Shown here piece after piece: positions 48,998 to 58,316 of a stretch of 64,000 nucleotides of DNA; position 1 is the first letter of the stretch, and each line of letters begins with the position of its first letter. The notes beneath the pieces were generated by a model, which did no database searches, was not told the origin of the DNA, and was given only the letters and a program-made list of their open reading frames with translations. The position numbers and the translations under genes were made by a program. The stretch comes from G965197405 sp965197405 (GTDB lineage: Bacteria; Chloroflexota; Dehalococcoidia; Lucifugimonadales; JAGWBF01), in NCBI GenBank assembly GCA_965197405.1, contig OZ240206.1, forward strand, positions 2,604,001 to 2,668,000, in the 5' to 3' direction.

Positions 48998-49408
48998 ATG
49001 ACGATGAACAAGATGCTAGTCATAGGAAACCTGGGCGGAGACCCGGAAATGAGGTACACCCCCAGCGGCCAGGCGGTCACCAGCTTCAGCATCGCCACCA
49101 ACTATAGGTATACGACCGCGGATGGCGAGAGCCGGGAGGAGACGGAGTGGTTCAGGATTTCGGTCTGGGGCCGGCAGGCGGAAAGCTGCAACCAGTACCT
49201 GTCCAAGGGCCGTAAGGTCTACGTGGAGGGAAGGCTCAAGAGCCGCACCTACGAGACTCGAGACGGGCAGACGCGCTTCCAGAATGAAATCAATGCCACT
49301 GATGTCCGCTTCATAGACACGTCCGCGTCGAGGATGGACGAGTCTCGTCCCGAGGGAGAGCCGCCTCGCGGCGAAGCAGATATGGGAGCGGACGACCTCC
49401 CATTCTAG
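48998..49408 (+). CDS. ssb: single-stranded DNA-binding protein
   Basis: A 136-aa SSB. The OB fold covers residues 1-105 (MNKMLVIGNLGGDPEMRYTPSG, EWFRISVWGRQAESCNQYLSKG, KVYVEGRLKSRTY). A short linker leads to the acidic tip ADDLPF, which recruits replication and repair partners. It lies 13 bases after rpsF in the common rpsF-ssb-rpsR cluster. Confidence 0.97.
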   Translation: MTMNKMLVIGNLGGDPEMRYTPSGQAVTSFSIATNYRYTTADGESREETEWFRISVWGRQAESCNQYLSKGRKVYVEGRLKSRTYETRDGQTRFQNEINATDVRFIDTSASRMDESRPEGEPPRGEADMGADDLPF

Positions 49409-49442
49409 GACCCGACCACATTACGGAGGTGACAGCCCAGCT

Positions 49443-49745
49443 ATGTCTACATTCCGAGGACGAAGCGGTGGTGGCAGACCCGGCCCCGGCGGACGACCCC
49501 GCGGGAGAGGGAGATATGTCCCCAGGCGCAAAGTATGCGCCTTCTGCGTTGAGCGCGTAGCAATCATAGACTACAAAGACACGGCCAGACTCCGGCGATA
49601 CATCTCGGACAGGTACAAGATAGAGCCTAAAAGGAAGACGGGCGTCTGTGCCGGGCACCAGCGCGAGCTTTCCGTCGCCATCAAGCGGGCCAGGCACCTC
49701 GCCTTATTGCCCCTCACCCCGGCCCACACCCGCCTGACAGTATAG
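49443..49745 (+). CDS. rpsR: 30S ribosomal protein S18
   Basis: A 100-aa protein with a Gly/Arg/Pro-rich N-terminal extension (about residues 1-28, SGGGRPGPGGRPRGRGRY) and the S18 core: VCAFCVERVAIIDYKDTARL, RRYISDRYKIEPKRKTGVC and KRARHLALLPLT. It binds S6 and 16S rRNA on the platform. Start ATG behind GGAGGTGA. Cys residues (CAFC) might bind zinc as in other S18 C+ forms. Confidence 0.96.
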   Translation: MSTFRGRSGGGRPGPGGRPRGRGRYVPRRKVCAFCVERVAIIDYKDTARLRRYISDRYKIEPKRKTGVCAGHQRELSVAIKRARHLALLPLTPAHTRLTV

Positions 49746-49847
49746 GCGGGCCGCTGGTCCTCAGAGGCGACGCGAAGCGCATCCAGAGGGCTGTACCGCC
49801 TCCCGTTCACCCGCAAGAGCAGACAATGAAGCCCAAGAGGAACGTGC

Positions 49848-51008
49848 ATGACCTCTCCACGGAACAGAGGGCGCTCTACACCCCAACCCTCTGACAGAAG
49901 AATGCGTCGCCAGGGAGCACATCGCGGCGACCGCAGGATGGAGCGGCCGCGTGGTGAAGGGAACCGGCGCAGGAACCGCCTGATCATCGCCGTAGGCGCA
50001 ACCGTTCTCCTGATAGTGGGGGGGATCATAGCCTACGGCGTCTACGACCAGTTTGTGGCCCCCTTCAGGGTGCTGGCGGCGAGGGTTGGCGATACGCACT
50101 ACACCCAGGGAGACCTGGTAAAGCGGTTGCGAATGCTCCAGGCGGCCTCCGTAGCCCAGGGCCAGACCTTTGACTTCGCCACGGTGCCCTTCGACGTCCT
50201 CTTGGGCATGGCGAACGCGGAGATGATGCGCAGGGCCGCCCCCGGATTCAACGTCCAGGTCACCAACTCGGACGTGGACTTCGTTCTCCGCCAGGCCTTT
50301 GCTCCCACGCCCCCGGAGGGCCAGGACGTGAGACCCGGGCAGATTGACCGGGAGTACAGGGAGAACTACCAAACGTTTTTGAACTCCAGCCAGCTATCGG
50401 ACGGCGATTACCGCAATATCCTCGAAGAAAGAATATACAGGGCCAAGCTGAGGGAGAAGCTGGGTGAGCAGGTCCCTTCCATAGATAAGCACGTGGAAGT
50501 CCAGTGGATAAAGCTGGCCTCGCCCATTGGCCCCAACAGGGGCACAGGAAGGATGCTGCCGGCTAGCGAGATTCTCAAGAAGCTTGAGGACGAGCCTTTC
50601 GAGGGCGTGGTCAAGCAGCACAGCGTAGACGACAGATTTTCCGATGAAAACGGGTACGCGGGCTGGGTCCCCAAGGGCGCTTTCCCTACCCTTGATGAGA
50701 CTCTCTTTGGCACTGAGGAGGAAGGACCCCTGGCCCACAACGTAATCAGCGAGCCGCTCCCCGACCCCGATGGGAGCCAGTACATCCTCAAGGTATTGGC
50801 AGGCCCCGAGGATAGGGAGATTTCGCCGTTAATGAGGGAGATTCTGAAAGACCAGGCGCTGGAAAAATGGATTCTGGACCAGCAGAGAGTGGGGGCCGAA
50901 GAGGGGTGGTGGGAGATAAACTTCGACAGCGCCATATACCAGTGGGCCGCCGAACAGCTGAGACAGTCCGCCCCGCGCGTTACTCCACCCTTCGAAGGCC
51001 AGGGCTAG
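49848..51008 (+). CDS. membrane-anchored SurA/PrsA-like peptidyl-prolyl isomerase
   Basis: A 386-aa protein. A basic cytoplasmic N-terminus (about 45 residues) precedes one membrane helix (LIIAVGATVLLIVGGIIAYGVY). A SurA-N-like helical chaperone domain (LAARVGDTHYTQGDLVKRL, LLGMANAEMMRRAAPGF) follows, then a divergent parvulin domain (about residues 205-315) with QHSVDDRFSDENGYAGWVPKG, where classical parvulins have YSxDxxSxxxGGxLGWF. It probably assists folding of secreted proteins outside the membrane. Position of catalytic residues is unclear, so isomerase activity is only likely. Directly upstream of hom. Confidence 0.8.
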   Translation: MTSPRNRGRSTPQPSDRRMRRQGAHRGDRRMERPRGEGNRRRNRLIIAVGATVLLIVGGIIAYGVYDQFVAPFRVLAARVGDTHYTQGDLVKRLRMLQAASVAQGQTFDFATVPFDVLLGMANAEMMRRAAPGFNVQVTNSDVDFVLRQAFAPTPPEGQDVRPGQIDREYRENYQTFLNSSQLSDGDYRNILEERIYRAKLREKLGEQVPSIDKHVEVQWIKLASPIGPNRGTGRMLPASEILKKLEDEPFEGVVKQHSVDDRFSDENGYAGWVPKGAFPTLDETLFGTEEEGPLAHNVISEPLPDPDGSQYILKVLAGPEDREISPLMREILKDQALEKWILDQQRVGAEEGWWEINFDSAIYQWAAEQLRQSAPRVTPPFEGQG

Positions 51009-51015
51009 GGTCGCA

Positions 51016-52326
51016 GTGAAATCTTCCGAGGGAATCGGTATCGGTCTCATGGGACTCGGAGTGGTGGGCAGCGGGGTCGCTCTCGCTCTGTTGCACCCCG
51101 AGCGGCCCGTTCAGCGAAAGGCGGGTTGCCCCATCAGGCTGGAGAAGGTCTTGGTTAAAGACATGACCAAGACCCGTTCCCTGTCCCTCCCACCGGGACT
51201 CCTCACCACGGACCCTCAAGACATACTGGCCAGCCCGGATACGCACATCGTCATTGAGGTCATGGGGGGAGAATACCCGGCAAACCAGTATATTCGAGAG
51301 GCCCTCTCGGATGGCAAGCACGTCGTGACAGCCAACAAAGAGGTCATGGCCAAGCATGGTCCCGAGCTGATAGCCCTCGCCGCAGCCAGGAAAGTGAACC
51401 TCCTGTTCGAGCCTAGCGTTGGCGGGGGCATACCCATAGTCGGCCCCTTGATGAAAGACCTGCTGGCTAACGAAATACACTCCATCCACGCCATTATAAA
51501 CGGCACCACCAATTACATTCTCACGCGCATGGCCAGGGACAGAATAGACTTTGCAGAGGCGTTGGACGAAGCCCAGGCACGCGGCTATGCGGAGGCCGAC
51601 CCCACCAACGATATAGACGGGGTGGACGCTGCCTACAAGCTGGCCGTTCTCGCCACCCTCGCGTTTCATACGAGGGTCCGCGCCGATGACGTGTACCGCG
51701 AGGGAATATCCCGTCTCCAGGCCCAGGACTTCCGATATGCCCAGGAGCTGGGATACACCATCAAGCTACTTGCTATAGCCAGGCGGGAAGAGGATACTGT
51801 ACAGGTGCGAGTCCACCCCTCCTTTGTACCTCAGGACCACATGCTGGCAAAGGTTGATGACGTCTTCAATGCTATAGAGGTGGAGGGCGACCTGATCGGC
51901 AGGGTCCTGTTCCACGGGATGGGCGCCGGTCAGAAGCCAACCGCCAGCGCCGTGATAGGGGATGTCGTGGATATATCGAGAAAGCTCAGCTCGGGAAGCG
52001 GCCCCGTGCCTGCCGCACGGCTGAGCGATTCCCTGGTTGTGGCCCCGATGTCCGACCTGGTCAGCAGGTACTACCTGCGGCTGAACGTCGCCGACCGGGC
52101 GGGCGTGCTGGCCCAAATAGCCAGGATTCTTGGCGACCTTAACATAAGTATTGCGTCAGTGATCCAGAAGGACACCGAGCCTGCCATGCAGACCGCCGAG
52201 ATCGTGGTCACCACCCACCCGGCGCAGGAGAAGGCGATGCAGACGTCGCTCAAGCGCATGGAACGCCTCGATATGATTCACGAGATTAATAACCTCGTGA
52301 GAGTAGAGGACTGGCCGTCAAGCTGA
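51016..52326 (+). CDS. hom: homoserine dehydrogenase
   Basis: A 436-aa enzyme with GTG start 7 bases after the foldase gene. NAD(P) motif GIGLMGLGVVGSGVALALL, the catalytic region LLFEPSVGGGIPIVGP, NGTTNYILTRM, and a C-terminal ACT domain (about residues 355-430, NVADRAGVLAQIARILGDLNIS), which usually gives threonine feedback inhibition. It reduces aspartate semialdehyde to homoserine for threonine and methionine. thrC follows, so these two form the threonine branch. Confidence 0.96.
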   Translation: MKSSEGIGIGLMGLGVVGSGVALALLHPERPVQRKAGCPIRLEKVLVKDMTKTRSLSLPPGLLTTDPQDILASPDTHIVIEVMGGEYPANQYIREALSDGKHVVTANKEVMAKHGPELIALAAARKVNLLFEPSVGGGIPIVGPLMKDLLANEIHSIHAIINGTTNYILTRMARDRIDFAEALDEAQARGYAEADPTNDIDGVDAAYKLAVLATLAFHTRVRADDVYREGISRLQAQDFRYAQELGYTIKLLAIARREEDTVQVRVHPSFVPQDHMLAKVDDVFNAIEVEGDLIGRVLFHGMGAGQKPTASAVIGDVVDISRKLSSGSGPVPAARLSDSLVVAPMSDLVSRYYLRLNVADRAGVLAQIARILGDLNISIASVIQKDTEPAMQTAEIVVTTHPAQEKAMQTSLKRMERLDMIHEINNLVRVEDWPSS

Positions 52327-52395
52327 GCCTGCCCGGGTGCTCGTCGCGCCGTCCGATTTGAGACCCCGGCGTGAGACCAATATGAAAGAGAGTCT

Positions 52396-53457
52396 ATGGG
52401 CGAAGGCGTCTTAAAGAAGTACCGGAGGTTCCTGCCACTCAATAGCGCCACCCCCATGATAACGTTGGGGGAGGGCGACACGCCCTTGGTCAAGTCCACC
52501 AGGCTGGGGAAGGAAGTAGGCTGCGAAGAGCTGTACTTCAAGCTGGAGGGGTGTAACCCCACAGGCTCCTTCAAGGATAGGGGCATGGTGGTGGCCGTAG
52601 CGAAGGCCCTGGAGGCCGGCACCGAGGCCATAATGTGCGCCTCGACCGGCAACACCAGCGCTTCCGCCGCCGCCTATGGTGGCCGCTGCAGTCTTTCTAC
52701 CATAGTGCTGGTGCCCAAGGGGGATGTAGCCACCGGGAAGCTGGCCCAGGCGATGGCCTATGGCGCCAGGATTCTGGCTGTCAACGGGTCCTTTGACCAG
52801 GCCCTATCCGTGGTGCGCACCTTCACCAGCACGCATCCCGTAATCCTAGTCAACTCCGTCAATCCCCACAGGCTCGAGGGACAGAAGACCGCCGCCTTCG
52901 AGATCGTGGACTCCCTGGGGGACGCCCCCGACTACGTTTTCATCCCGGTGGGTAACGCAGGCAACATAACCGCCTACTGGAAGGGGTTTGCCGAGTACCA
53001 CAGTCACGGTTTCTCCACCAAGATCCCCAGGATGATGGGCTTCCAGGCTGCCGGCGCTGCGCCCATAGTGTCGGGGCATCCTGTAAGCAGTCCAACGACC
53101 GTCGCATCAGCCATTCGCATAGGCAACCCCGCCAACTGGAAGGGAGCGCTATCGGCAAGAGACGAGTCCGGTGGCGTTATTGATATGGTCAGCGACGATG
53201 AGATACTCGACGCGTATACGCTCCTCGCCTCTCGTGAAGGAATCTTCTGTGAACCCGCCTCTGCTGCTGCCTTCGCAGGGCTGATGAAGCTCCACCGCCA
53301 GGGACTGAGCCTAGCCAAAGGGCGGATTGTGTGTATAATAACTGGGGCAGGTCTCAAGGATCCCGAGCTGGCGGCCAGGTCCGCTCGTTCTGAGATTATT
53401 GAAGTGAGCCCGGACATAGAGGTGGTGGAAGCGGCGCTGATGATGCCCATTCCCTGA
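52396..53457 (+). CDS. thrC: threonine synthase
   Basis: A 353-aa PLP enzyme of the short (plant/bacterial class II-like) type. The Schiff-base Lys is in GSFKDRGMVVAVAKA; ASTGNTSASAAAYGGR and VPVGNAGNITAYWKG are the phosphate-binding loops. It converts O-phosphohomoserine to threonine. No thrB is in the window. The start ATG at 52396 has GAGAGT upstream. Confidence 0.96.
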   Translation: MGEGVLKKYRRFLPLNSATPMITLGEGDTPLVKSTRLGKEVGCEELYFKLEGCNPTGSFKDRGMVVAVAKALEAGTEAIMCASTGNTSASAAAYGGRCSLSTIVLVPKGDVATGKLAQAMAYGARILAVNGSFDQALSVVRTFTSTHPVILVNSVNPHRLEGQKTAAFEIVDSLGDAPDYVFIPVGNAGNITAYWKGFAEYHSHGFSTKIPRMMGFQAAGAAPIVSGHPVSSPTTVASAIRIGNPANWKGALSARDESGGVIDMVSDDEILDAYTLLASREGIFCEPASAAAFAGLMKLHRQGLSLAKGRIVCIITGAGLKDPELAARSARSEIIEVSPDIEVVEAALMMPIP

Positions 53458-53470
53458 GAAGGAGACAAGA

Positions 53471-54043
53471 GTGGTTGACGAGCAGCGCATCCGGTCAGCC
53501 GTGGCCGCCATAGTCGAGGCCATAGGCGACGACCGGTCCCGGGAGGGCCTGCGAGATACCCCCCAGCGCGTAGCCCGCATGTACGCCGAGCTTTTCTCAG
53601 GGGTCGGGGTGGACCCCAAGTCGGCCCTCGATACCACCTTTGAAGAGGAAGACCACTATGAGGATGCGGTTATCGTCCGGGATGTGCCTTTCTTCTCCAT
53701 GTGCGAGCACCACCTGTTGCCCTTTTCCGGCCAGGCCCACATGGGCTACGTGCCGGATGGCAAGATAGCCGGGGCAAGCAAATTGGCCAGGGCACTGGAA
53801 GTGGTGGCCCGCCGGCCACAGCTGCAAGAGCGTATGACCAGCCAGATTGCCGACGCCATCCACGATGTCCTGCGGCCAAAGGGAGTGTCGGTGATAATCG
53901 AAGCGGAGCATCTTTGCATGTCCATGCGGGGAGTGAAGAAGGAAGGCAGCCTTGTTGTGACCTCGGCCACCCGAGGCCTCTTCGACAAGGATGGCATAAG
54001 CAGAGACGAGTTCCTAGCCTTATTGCAGAGGAGGGTCAAGTGA
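53471..54043 (+). CDS. folE: GTP cyclohydrolase I
   Basis: A 190-aa enzyme starting with GTG behind AAGGAG. The zinc site is in MCEHHLLPFSGQAHMGYVP (Cys and His), with the second Cys in EHLCMSMRGV; ARALEVVARRPQLQERMT is the conserved helix. It makes dihydroneopterin triphosphate from GTP for folate (or queuosine/pterin) synthesis. Its stop overlaps the next gene start (GTGA). Confidence 0.97.
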   Translation: MVDEQRIRSAVAAIVEAIGDDRSREGLRDTPQRVARMYAELFSGVGVDPKSALDTTFEEEDHYEDAVIVRDVPFFSMCEHHLLPFSGQAHMGYVPDGKIAGASKLARALEVVARRPQLQERMTSQIADAIHDVLRPKGVSVIIEAEHLCMSMRGVKKEGSLVVTSATRGLFDKDGISRDEFLALLQRRVK

Positions 54044-55023
54044 GTCCCCTAACCCGCCTTGATTCCTATCAAGGGGCGGAGGAGCAGTGGCAGAGTCTTC
54101 TCTCCAGGTCCACCATAGATACCCTGTTCATCACCCCCCAGTGGCAGAAGGTATGGTGGGAGCAGTTTGGCAATGGAGCGGAGATGCTCCTGCTCTGCCT
54201 CAAGGACGGTGAGAATATCGAGGGCATTGCTCCCCTTGTGCGTCGTAACGGCACCATCTCTTTTGTTGGAGACCAGGACGTATGTGACTACAACGATTTT
54301 CTCGTCTCTGCGGGGGCCGAACCCCGCTTTTACCACTCTTTGCTGGACCATCTCGACGGGGAGGAGTGGGAGAGGTTGGAGCTCGCTTCCCTGCCTGAAA
54401 ATTCCCCTACCCTGACTTACCTGCCTGGACTCGCCAGAAAGCATGGATACCCGGTGGAGGTCCGGGAAGAGGATGTGGTCCCTGGACTGAGCCTCCCCGA
54501 CAATTGGGACGCCTACCTGCTAACCCTATCCAAGAAAGACCGCCACGAGCTCCGCCGCAAGCTTCGTCGCCTTTCCTCAAGTGGCGAGGAGTTTCGCTAT
54601 TACAAGCTCTCGGACCCCGTTGAGATTGAGGAGGGCTTGGAAGATTTTTTCTCCCTCATGAAATACAGCAAGGAAGAAAAGGAGCGTTTCCTCACGACCC
54701 ACAGGGAGCGTTTCTTCAGAAGCATCGCCAGGGAGATGGCTAGCATAGGCATCTTCAAGCTTTTCTTCCTCGAGCTGAAGGGCGAGCGCGTAGCGTCCGC
54801 AATATGCTTCGACTACGGCTCAGCCCGGCTTTTGTACAACAGTGGCTTCAACCCGGCCTATGGTTACTATAGCGTCGGCCTCCTCCTTCATGCCCTCTGC
54901 GTGAAGGACGCTATCGAGGAAGGTAAGACCTACTTCGACTTTCTTCGCGGTCCCGAGCCATACAAGTACGACTTGGGTGGAAAGGACAGGACTCTCTATC
55001 AGATGGTGGTGAGACGAAGTTGA
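54040..55023 (+). CDS. GNAT-type acyltransferase of the FemAB/BioF2-like family
   Basis: A 327-aa protein starting with GTG overlapping the folE stop, behind GAGGAGGG. It fits the Acetyltransf_6 (CelD/BioF2-like) pattern: FITPQWQKVWWEQFG near the N-terminus, LSKKDRHELRRKLRRL at the centre, and the second GNAT half with LELKGERVASAICFDYG, LYNSGFNPAYGYYSVGLLLH and DFLRGPEPYKYDLGG. Such enzymes transfer acyl or aminoacyl groups to sugars or cell-envelope components. It is coupled to the MshA-like glycosyltransferase (TTGA overlap), so the two may act on the same product. Confidence 0.82.
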   Translation: MSPLTRLDSYQGAEEQWQSLLSRSTIDTLFITPQWQKVWWEQFGNGAEMLLLCLKDGENIEGIAPLVRRNGTISFVGDQDVCDYNDFLVSAGAEPRFYHSLLDHLDGEEWERLELASLPENSPTLTYLPGLARKHGYPVEVREEDVVPGLSLPDNWDAYLLTLSKKDRHELRRKLRRLSSSGEEFRYYKLSDPVEIEEGLEDFFSLMKYSKEEKERFLTTHRERFFRSIAREMASIGIFKLFFLELKGERVASAICFDYGSARLLYNSGFNPAYGYYSVGLLLHALCVKDAIEEGKTYFDFLRGPEPYKYDLGGKDRTLYQMVVRRS

Positions 55024-56216
55024 AAATAGACAGAGTAGCGTTGATCAGCTTTCACACCTGCCCCCTGGCCGCACCCGGAGAGGGAAAGGCCGGGGGTATG
55101 AATGTATACGTGAGGGAAATCTCCAGATACCTGGGAAGCATGGGAGTATCGGTGGATATATTCACCCGCTGCCACGGCGATTGCGAGGCCGACGTGATGG
55201 ATCTAGGCAGCCACGTCCGCCTGGTGCATCTGGACGGAGGGCCCCTTGAGGCAAACACGGGTATGCTCTATTCACACTTGCCTTCCTTCCTGGAGGAGCT
55301 TTGCCGCTTTGCCGATAAGGAGTGCATAGATTACCAGGTGGTGCACTCTCACTACTGGCTTTCCGGATGGGTGGGCAGGGAAGTCGCCCAGCGCTGGAAC
55401 GTGCCTCATGCGATAACCTTTCACACCCTGGCGGAAATAAAGATGCGGGCACGGGCCGGAGAGAGGGAGTCCTACGTGAGGTCGCGGGTCGAGAAAGAGC
55501 TGATGGCGTCGGCCCAGCTGATAATCGCCTCCAGCCATCACGAGAAGGAAGCGATGGTGCAGCTCTACGATGCCCCCGGCGACCGCATTGAAGTGGTGCC
55601 CTGCGGAGTTGACCTGTCCCTCTTCAGACCGCTGGACGTCGAAGAGTCGCGAAAGAAGCTCGGCTTGAACGGGGAAAAGGTCATAGTCTATGTGGGCCGG
55701 ATAGAGCCTATCAAGGGCCTTGAGCTTCTGCTGCGGAGCACTGCTATAATGGAGGTGCAGGACTCTCTCAAGGTTCTGGTGGTGGGCAGCGATATGGCCC
55801 GCGAAGCTGAGGTAAAACGCCTGAAGGAGTTGGCCGAGGTCTTGGGCGTGAAGGATATAATGGAGTTTGTGGGCATAGTGGACCAGAAGCTTCTCCCCCT
55901 CTACTACAACGCGGCCGACGTGTGCGTGGTGCCTTCCTATTATGAGAGCTTTGGGCTGGTGGCCCTGGAGGCCCTGGCCTGTGGAACGCCGGTGGTGGCC
56001 TCCAGAGTGGGGGGGCTTCCCACTGTAGTGGAGCACGGGCGCACGGGCTACCTCCTGCCCTGGCGTTGCCCCGAACCCTTTGCCGACTCCCTGGAGATGA
56101 TCCTCTCCAGCAAGGGCTTGCAGAAGAGTATGAGCCTGGCGGCGCGGAAACGGGCTGAAGGAATGGGATGGGGCACGGTGGCCGGGGAGACCTATCGGCT
56201 TTACAACTCCCTCTAG
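55020..56216 (+). CDS. GT4 glycosyltransferase, MshA-like
   Basis: A 398-aa GT-B enzyme with TTG start overlapping the previous stop. It opens RVALISFHTCPLAAPGEGKAGGMNVYVREI and has VVHSHYWLSGWVGREVA, GVDLSLFRPLD, VYVGRIEPIKGLELLL and the catalytic ESFGLVALEALACGTPVV (E-x7-E). These segments closely match mycobacterial MshA (UDP-GlcNAc:inositol-phosphate transferase) as I recall it; sucrose-phosphate synthase and other GT4 enzymes share part of the pattern. If MshA-like, it would make GlcNAc-inositol phosphate, first step of a mycothiol-type thiol. A PIG-L deacetylase and a GNAT enzyme lie within 3 kb. Confidence 0.85.
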   Translation: MKIDRVALISFHTCPLAAPGEGKAGGMNVYVREISRYLGSMGVSVDIFTRCHGDCEADVMDLGSHVRLVHLDGGPLEANTGMLYSHLPSFLEELCRFADKECIDYQVVHSHYWLSGWVGREVAQRWNVPHAITFHTLAEIKMRARAGERESYVRSRVEKELMASAQLIIASSHHEKEAMVQLYDAPGDRIEVVPCGVDLSLFRPLDVEESRKKLGLNGEKVIVYVGRIEPIKGLELLLRSTAIMEVQDSLKVLVVGSDMAREAEVKRLKELAEVLGVKDIMEFVGIVDQKLLPLYYNAADVCVVPSYYESFGLVALEALACGTPVVASRVGGLPTVVEHGRTGYLLPWRCPEPFADSLEMILSSKGLQKSMSLAARKRAEGMGWGTVAGETYRLYNSL

Positions 56217-56249
56217 GGACCGGTCCTTCTGCAGGCGGGTGTATTACAA

Positions 56250-56972
56250 ATGTCCTTTGCAATAGCGTCACTGAGAAGCGTAGGGCTGCACATCAGGACC
56301 ACGCTGATAGCCGGTCTGCTTGTCATAATCCCGATTGTGGTCACTTTCCTCATCCTCAAGTTCGTGTTCGACTTCTTCGACCCCTTGCTGAAGGACCTGC
56401 TGGAGCAGTACATACCGCATTATACGCCGGGCATGGGGATAATCTCGCTGGTGATCATCATATATTTGGCGGGCCTGGTAACTACCCACGTCCTGGGCAG
56501 GCGGATGATAAGGTTGGTGCAGGGCACGGTGGACCTGATACCCGTGGTGAGGCCGATATACCGAGCGGCGCGGCAGGCCACCGAAGTACTTTCGGCGGTC
56601 AACTCCAACGGCAGGTACACCGGGGTGGTGCTGGTGGAGTTCCCCGGCTACGGGCTGAAGTCCATCGGGCTGGTAACGGGCAGGATAAAGGACCGGGAAG
56701 GGAACTCCCTGCTGACCGTGTATATGCCCACCTCTCCCTTCCCTACCTCGGGCTTTCTGATTATCATGCCCGAAGACCGGGTGACCCCCACGGACATGGC
56801 CGTGGACGATGCGATGAAGCTCATCATATCGGCGGGGATAGTGGCCCCGGACAAGATTGTTACGGCTCCCGGCGCTTTCCAACCCGGTCCCCCTCCGGTT
56901 GGCTACCCATTCGTACCCGAGAGCCGGACCACTCAGCCTCACCCGCCCGACAACTCCGCCTCGAACCAGTGA
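56250..56972 (+). CDS. DUF502 membrane protein
   Basis: A 240-aa protein with two membrane segments (TTLIAGLLVIIPIVVTFLIL and IISLVIIIYLAGLVTTHVLG). The DUF502 core follows: IPVVRPIYRAARQATEVLSA, VVLVEFPGYGLKSIGLVTG, VYMPTSPFPTSGFLIIMP and DDAMKLIISAGIVAPDKI. DUF502 proteins are widespread in bacteria and related to plant LIKE-COV; function is not settled. Last gene of the co-directional run that starts at rpsF; its end overlaps the convergent GNAT gene by 34 bases. Confidence 0.88.
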   Translation: MSFAIASLRSVGLHIRTTLIAGLLVIIPIVVTFLILKFVFDFFDPLLKDLLEQYIPHYTPGMGIISLVIIIYLAGLVTTHVLGRRMIRLVQGTVDLIPVVRPIYRAARQATEVLSAVNSNGRYTGVVLVEFPGYGLKSIGLVTGRIKDREGNSLLTVYMPTSPFPTSGFLIIMPEDRVTPTDMAVDDAMKLIISAGIVAPDKIVTAPGAFQPGPPPVGYPFVPESRTTQPHPPDNSASNQ

Positions 56973-57940
56973 ACCTCCAGGGCCTTTTCGAATCCCACAG
57001 AGGTGTAGAGCTTGATGGCAAGCGTGTTCCCCCCGTCCACGTCGAGTGTGATGCTCCCCACTCCCCTCGATTTCAGGTATTCCATCCCGGCCATGAGGAT
57101 GGGATTGCCCAGTCCCTGCCCCCGGTAGGCCGGGGCGACGCCTATCATCCAGATGACGCCCACGGGATTCCGGGCGTCACCCAAAACTGAGGTCCAGCAG
57201 TACCCGGCGGTCTCGGCGCCGTGGGCGAGGAACAGGATGCCATCCGGTGTGCATATGGACATGCCTGCCAGGTAGCTCACCTCCTCGATGGTGTTGGGAC
57301 AGAAGCCCCAGCTACCCGTAAAAGAGGCGTTTTGCACCCTGGTCAGCCTTTCTTCGTCCCCCGGCTGAAAACCCTCGATGGAGAACCCCTGGGGCAACTC
57401 CACCGAGGGAACGCTTTCGTCCTGCCATTTCATCATCCAGTACTCTCGTACCTGTGAGAAACCTTCCTCTTTCAGCAGGTCTGTCCAGAACTCCGAGGGA
57501 GGTACGCATACGTGGAGTACGCCGGCTCCCAGAGACTTGGCATAGGCCAGGCCAGCCCTGACGGCCGCTCTCTCCAGGCCGTCCTTCTCGTTGTGGTCCA
57601 GGTGGACGCCGATTTCCAGAATGGTCCGGCCTATCCGCAATTCGGTATGGAGAATTGAGTATGCCAGAAAGCTTTTTTCGTCCTCGAAAAGCGTGCAGTC
57701 CCTCTCCGGATCAAGGCCGGGTATGGACAACTCTTCTTTCAGGGACGATTCGTTTACAATACGGCCGTCCCCCTCTGTCTTTCGCACCGCCCTGACCAGC
57801 TCGACCAGAGCCGGAAGGTCTGCCCAGGTGAAGCTACGCATTCTCAAGGCTAGGGTCTCCGGTAGGTAGATAGATGAAGCCGATTCCGGTCTGTGGAGTA
57901 GCTGCGATGATGGCCCATCGGGGTATGGCGTGGCGCTCAT
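56939..57940 (-). CDS. tandem-GNAT acetyltransferase, possibly MshD-like
   Basis: From the ATG at 57940 the protein is 333 aa with two GNAT folds: a degenerate N-terminal one (about 35-165, MRSFTWADLPALVELVRAVR, RTILEIGVHLDHNE) and a complete C-terminal one with VGVIWMIGVAPAYRGQGLGNPIL and TLDVDGGNTLAIKLYTSVGFEK, the acetyl-CoA-binding V-x-P-x-x-RGxGLG motif. Mycothiol synthase MshD has the same two-fold layout and length, but many GNATs do too. ATG at 57996 is an alternative start; codons further upstream run into a dispersed repeat and are excluded. Confidence 0.75.
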   Translation of the reverse strand: MSATPYPDGPSSQLLHRPESASSIYLPETLALRMRSFTWADLPALVELVRAVRKTEGDGRIVNESSLKEELSIPGLDPERDCTLFEDEKSFLAYSILHTELRIGRTILEIGVHLDHNEKDGLERAAVRAGLAYAKSLGAGVLHVCVPPSEFWTDLLKEEGFSQVREYWMMKWQDESVPSVELPQGFSIEGFQPGDEERLTRVQNASFTGSWGFCPNTIEEVSYLAGMSICTPDGILFLAHGAETAGYCWTSVLGDARNPVGVIWMIGVAPAYRGQGLGNPILMAGMEYLKSRGVGSITLDVDGGNTLAIKLYTSVGFEKALEVHWFEAELSGG

Positions 57941-58078
57941 GGCGGGCCCTGGTTGTTGCTGAAGCTCGGAGGGCCGGGTCAGGGGTTGGCTTTGCATCCT
58001 ATCGTGACCCACATCAAGGGTCTTTCGGTTCTTGACATTACCTGTCTGCCAGCCGAGGTGAATACGGCCCCCACGGCA

Positions 58079-58213
58079 TGTCATTCCGAATGGAGAGAAT
58101 CGTAGTGAGGAATCTAAAATGGTGCCTAACAAAAAGCGCGATCAGGCGGTACCGTCTAGGACAAGACCGCGGTCAACCAGAGGTTTAGACCTTCGCTATC
58201 GCTCAGGGTGACA
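58079..58213. repeat. dispersed repeat with terminal inverted repeats, copy 3
   Basis: 135 bp, begins TGTCATTCCGAATGGAG and ends GCTCAGGGTGACA; more diverged than the other two copies. The 376-base gap 57941-58316 contains this repeat and the upstream region of the PIG-L gene, with a TTGACA at 58248-58253 but no convincing -10 box. Confidence 0.75.
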
Positions 58214-58316
58214 ATGAAGCGGCCCTCAACTTTCCATCCAGGGGGGCTTGACACCTGGGATGGATTGTAGCAGAGTATCTTTTCGTGTACAAGCCTTAGA
58301 CCCGGGAGGTAAGCAG

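Noticed and set aside
53701..54039. N-terminal extension of the FemAB-like protein
   Set aside because: It overlaps folE in another frame; the GTG at 54040 with its ribosome site gives a clean start.
57997..58132. Longer N-terminus for the tandem-GNAT protein
   Set aside because: These codons run into the dispersed repeat and lack a ribosome site.
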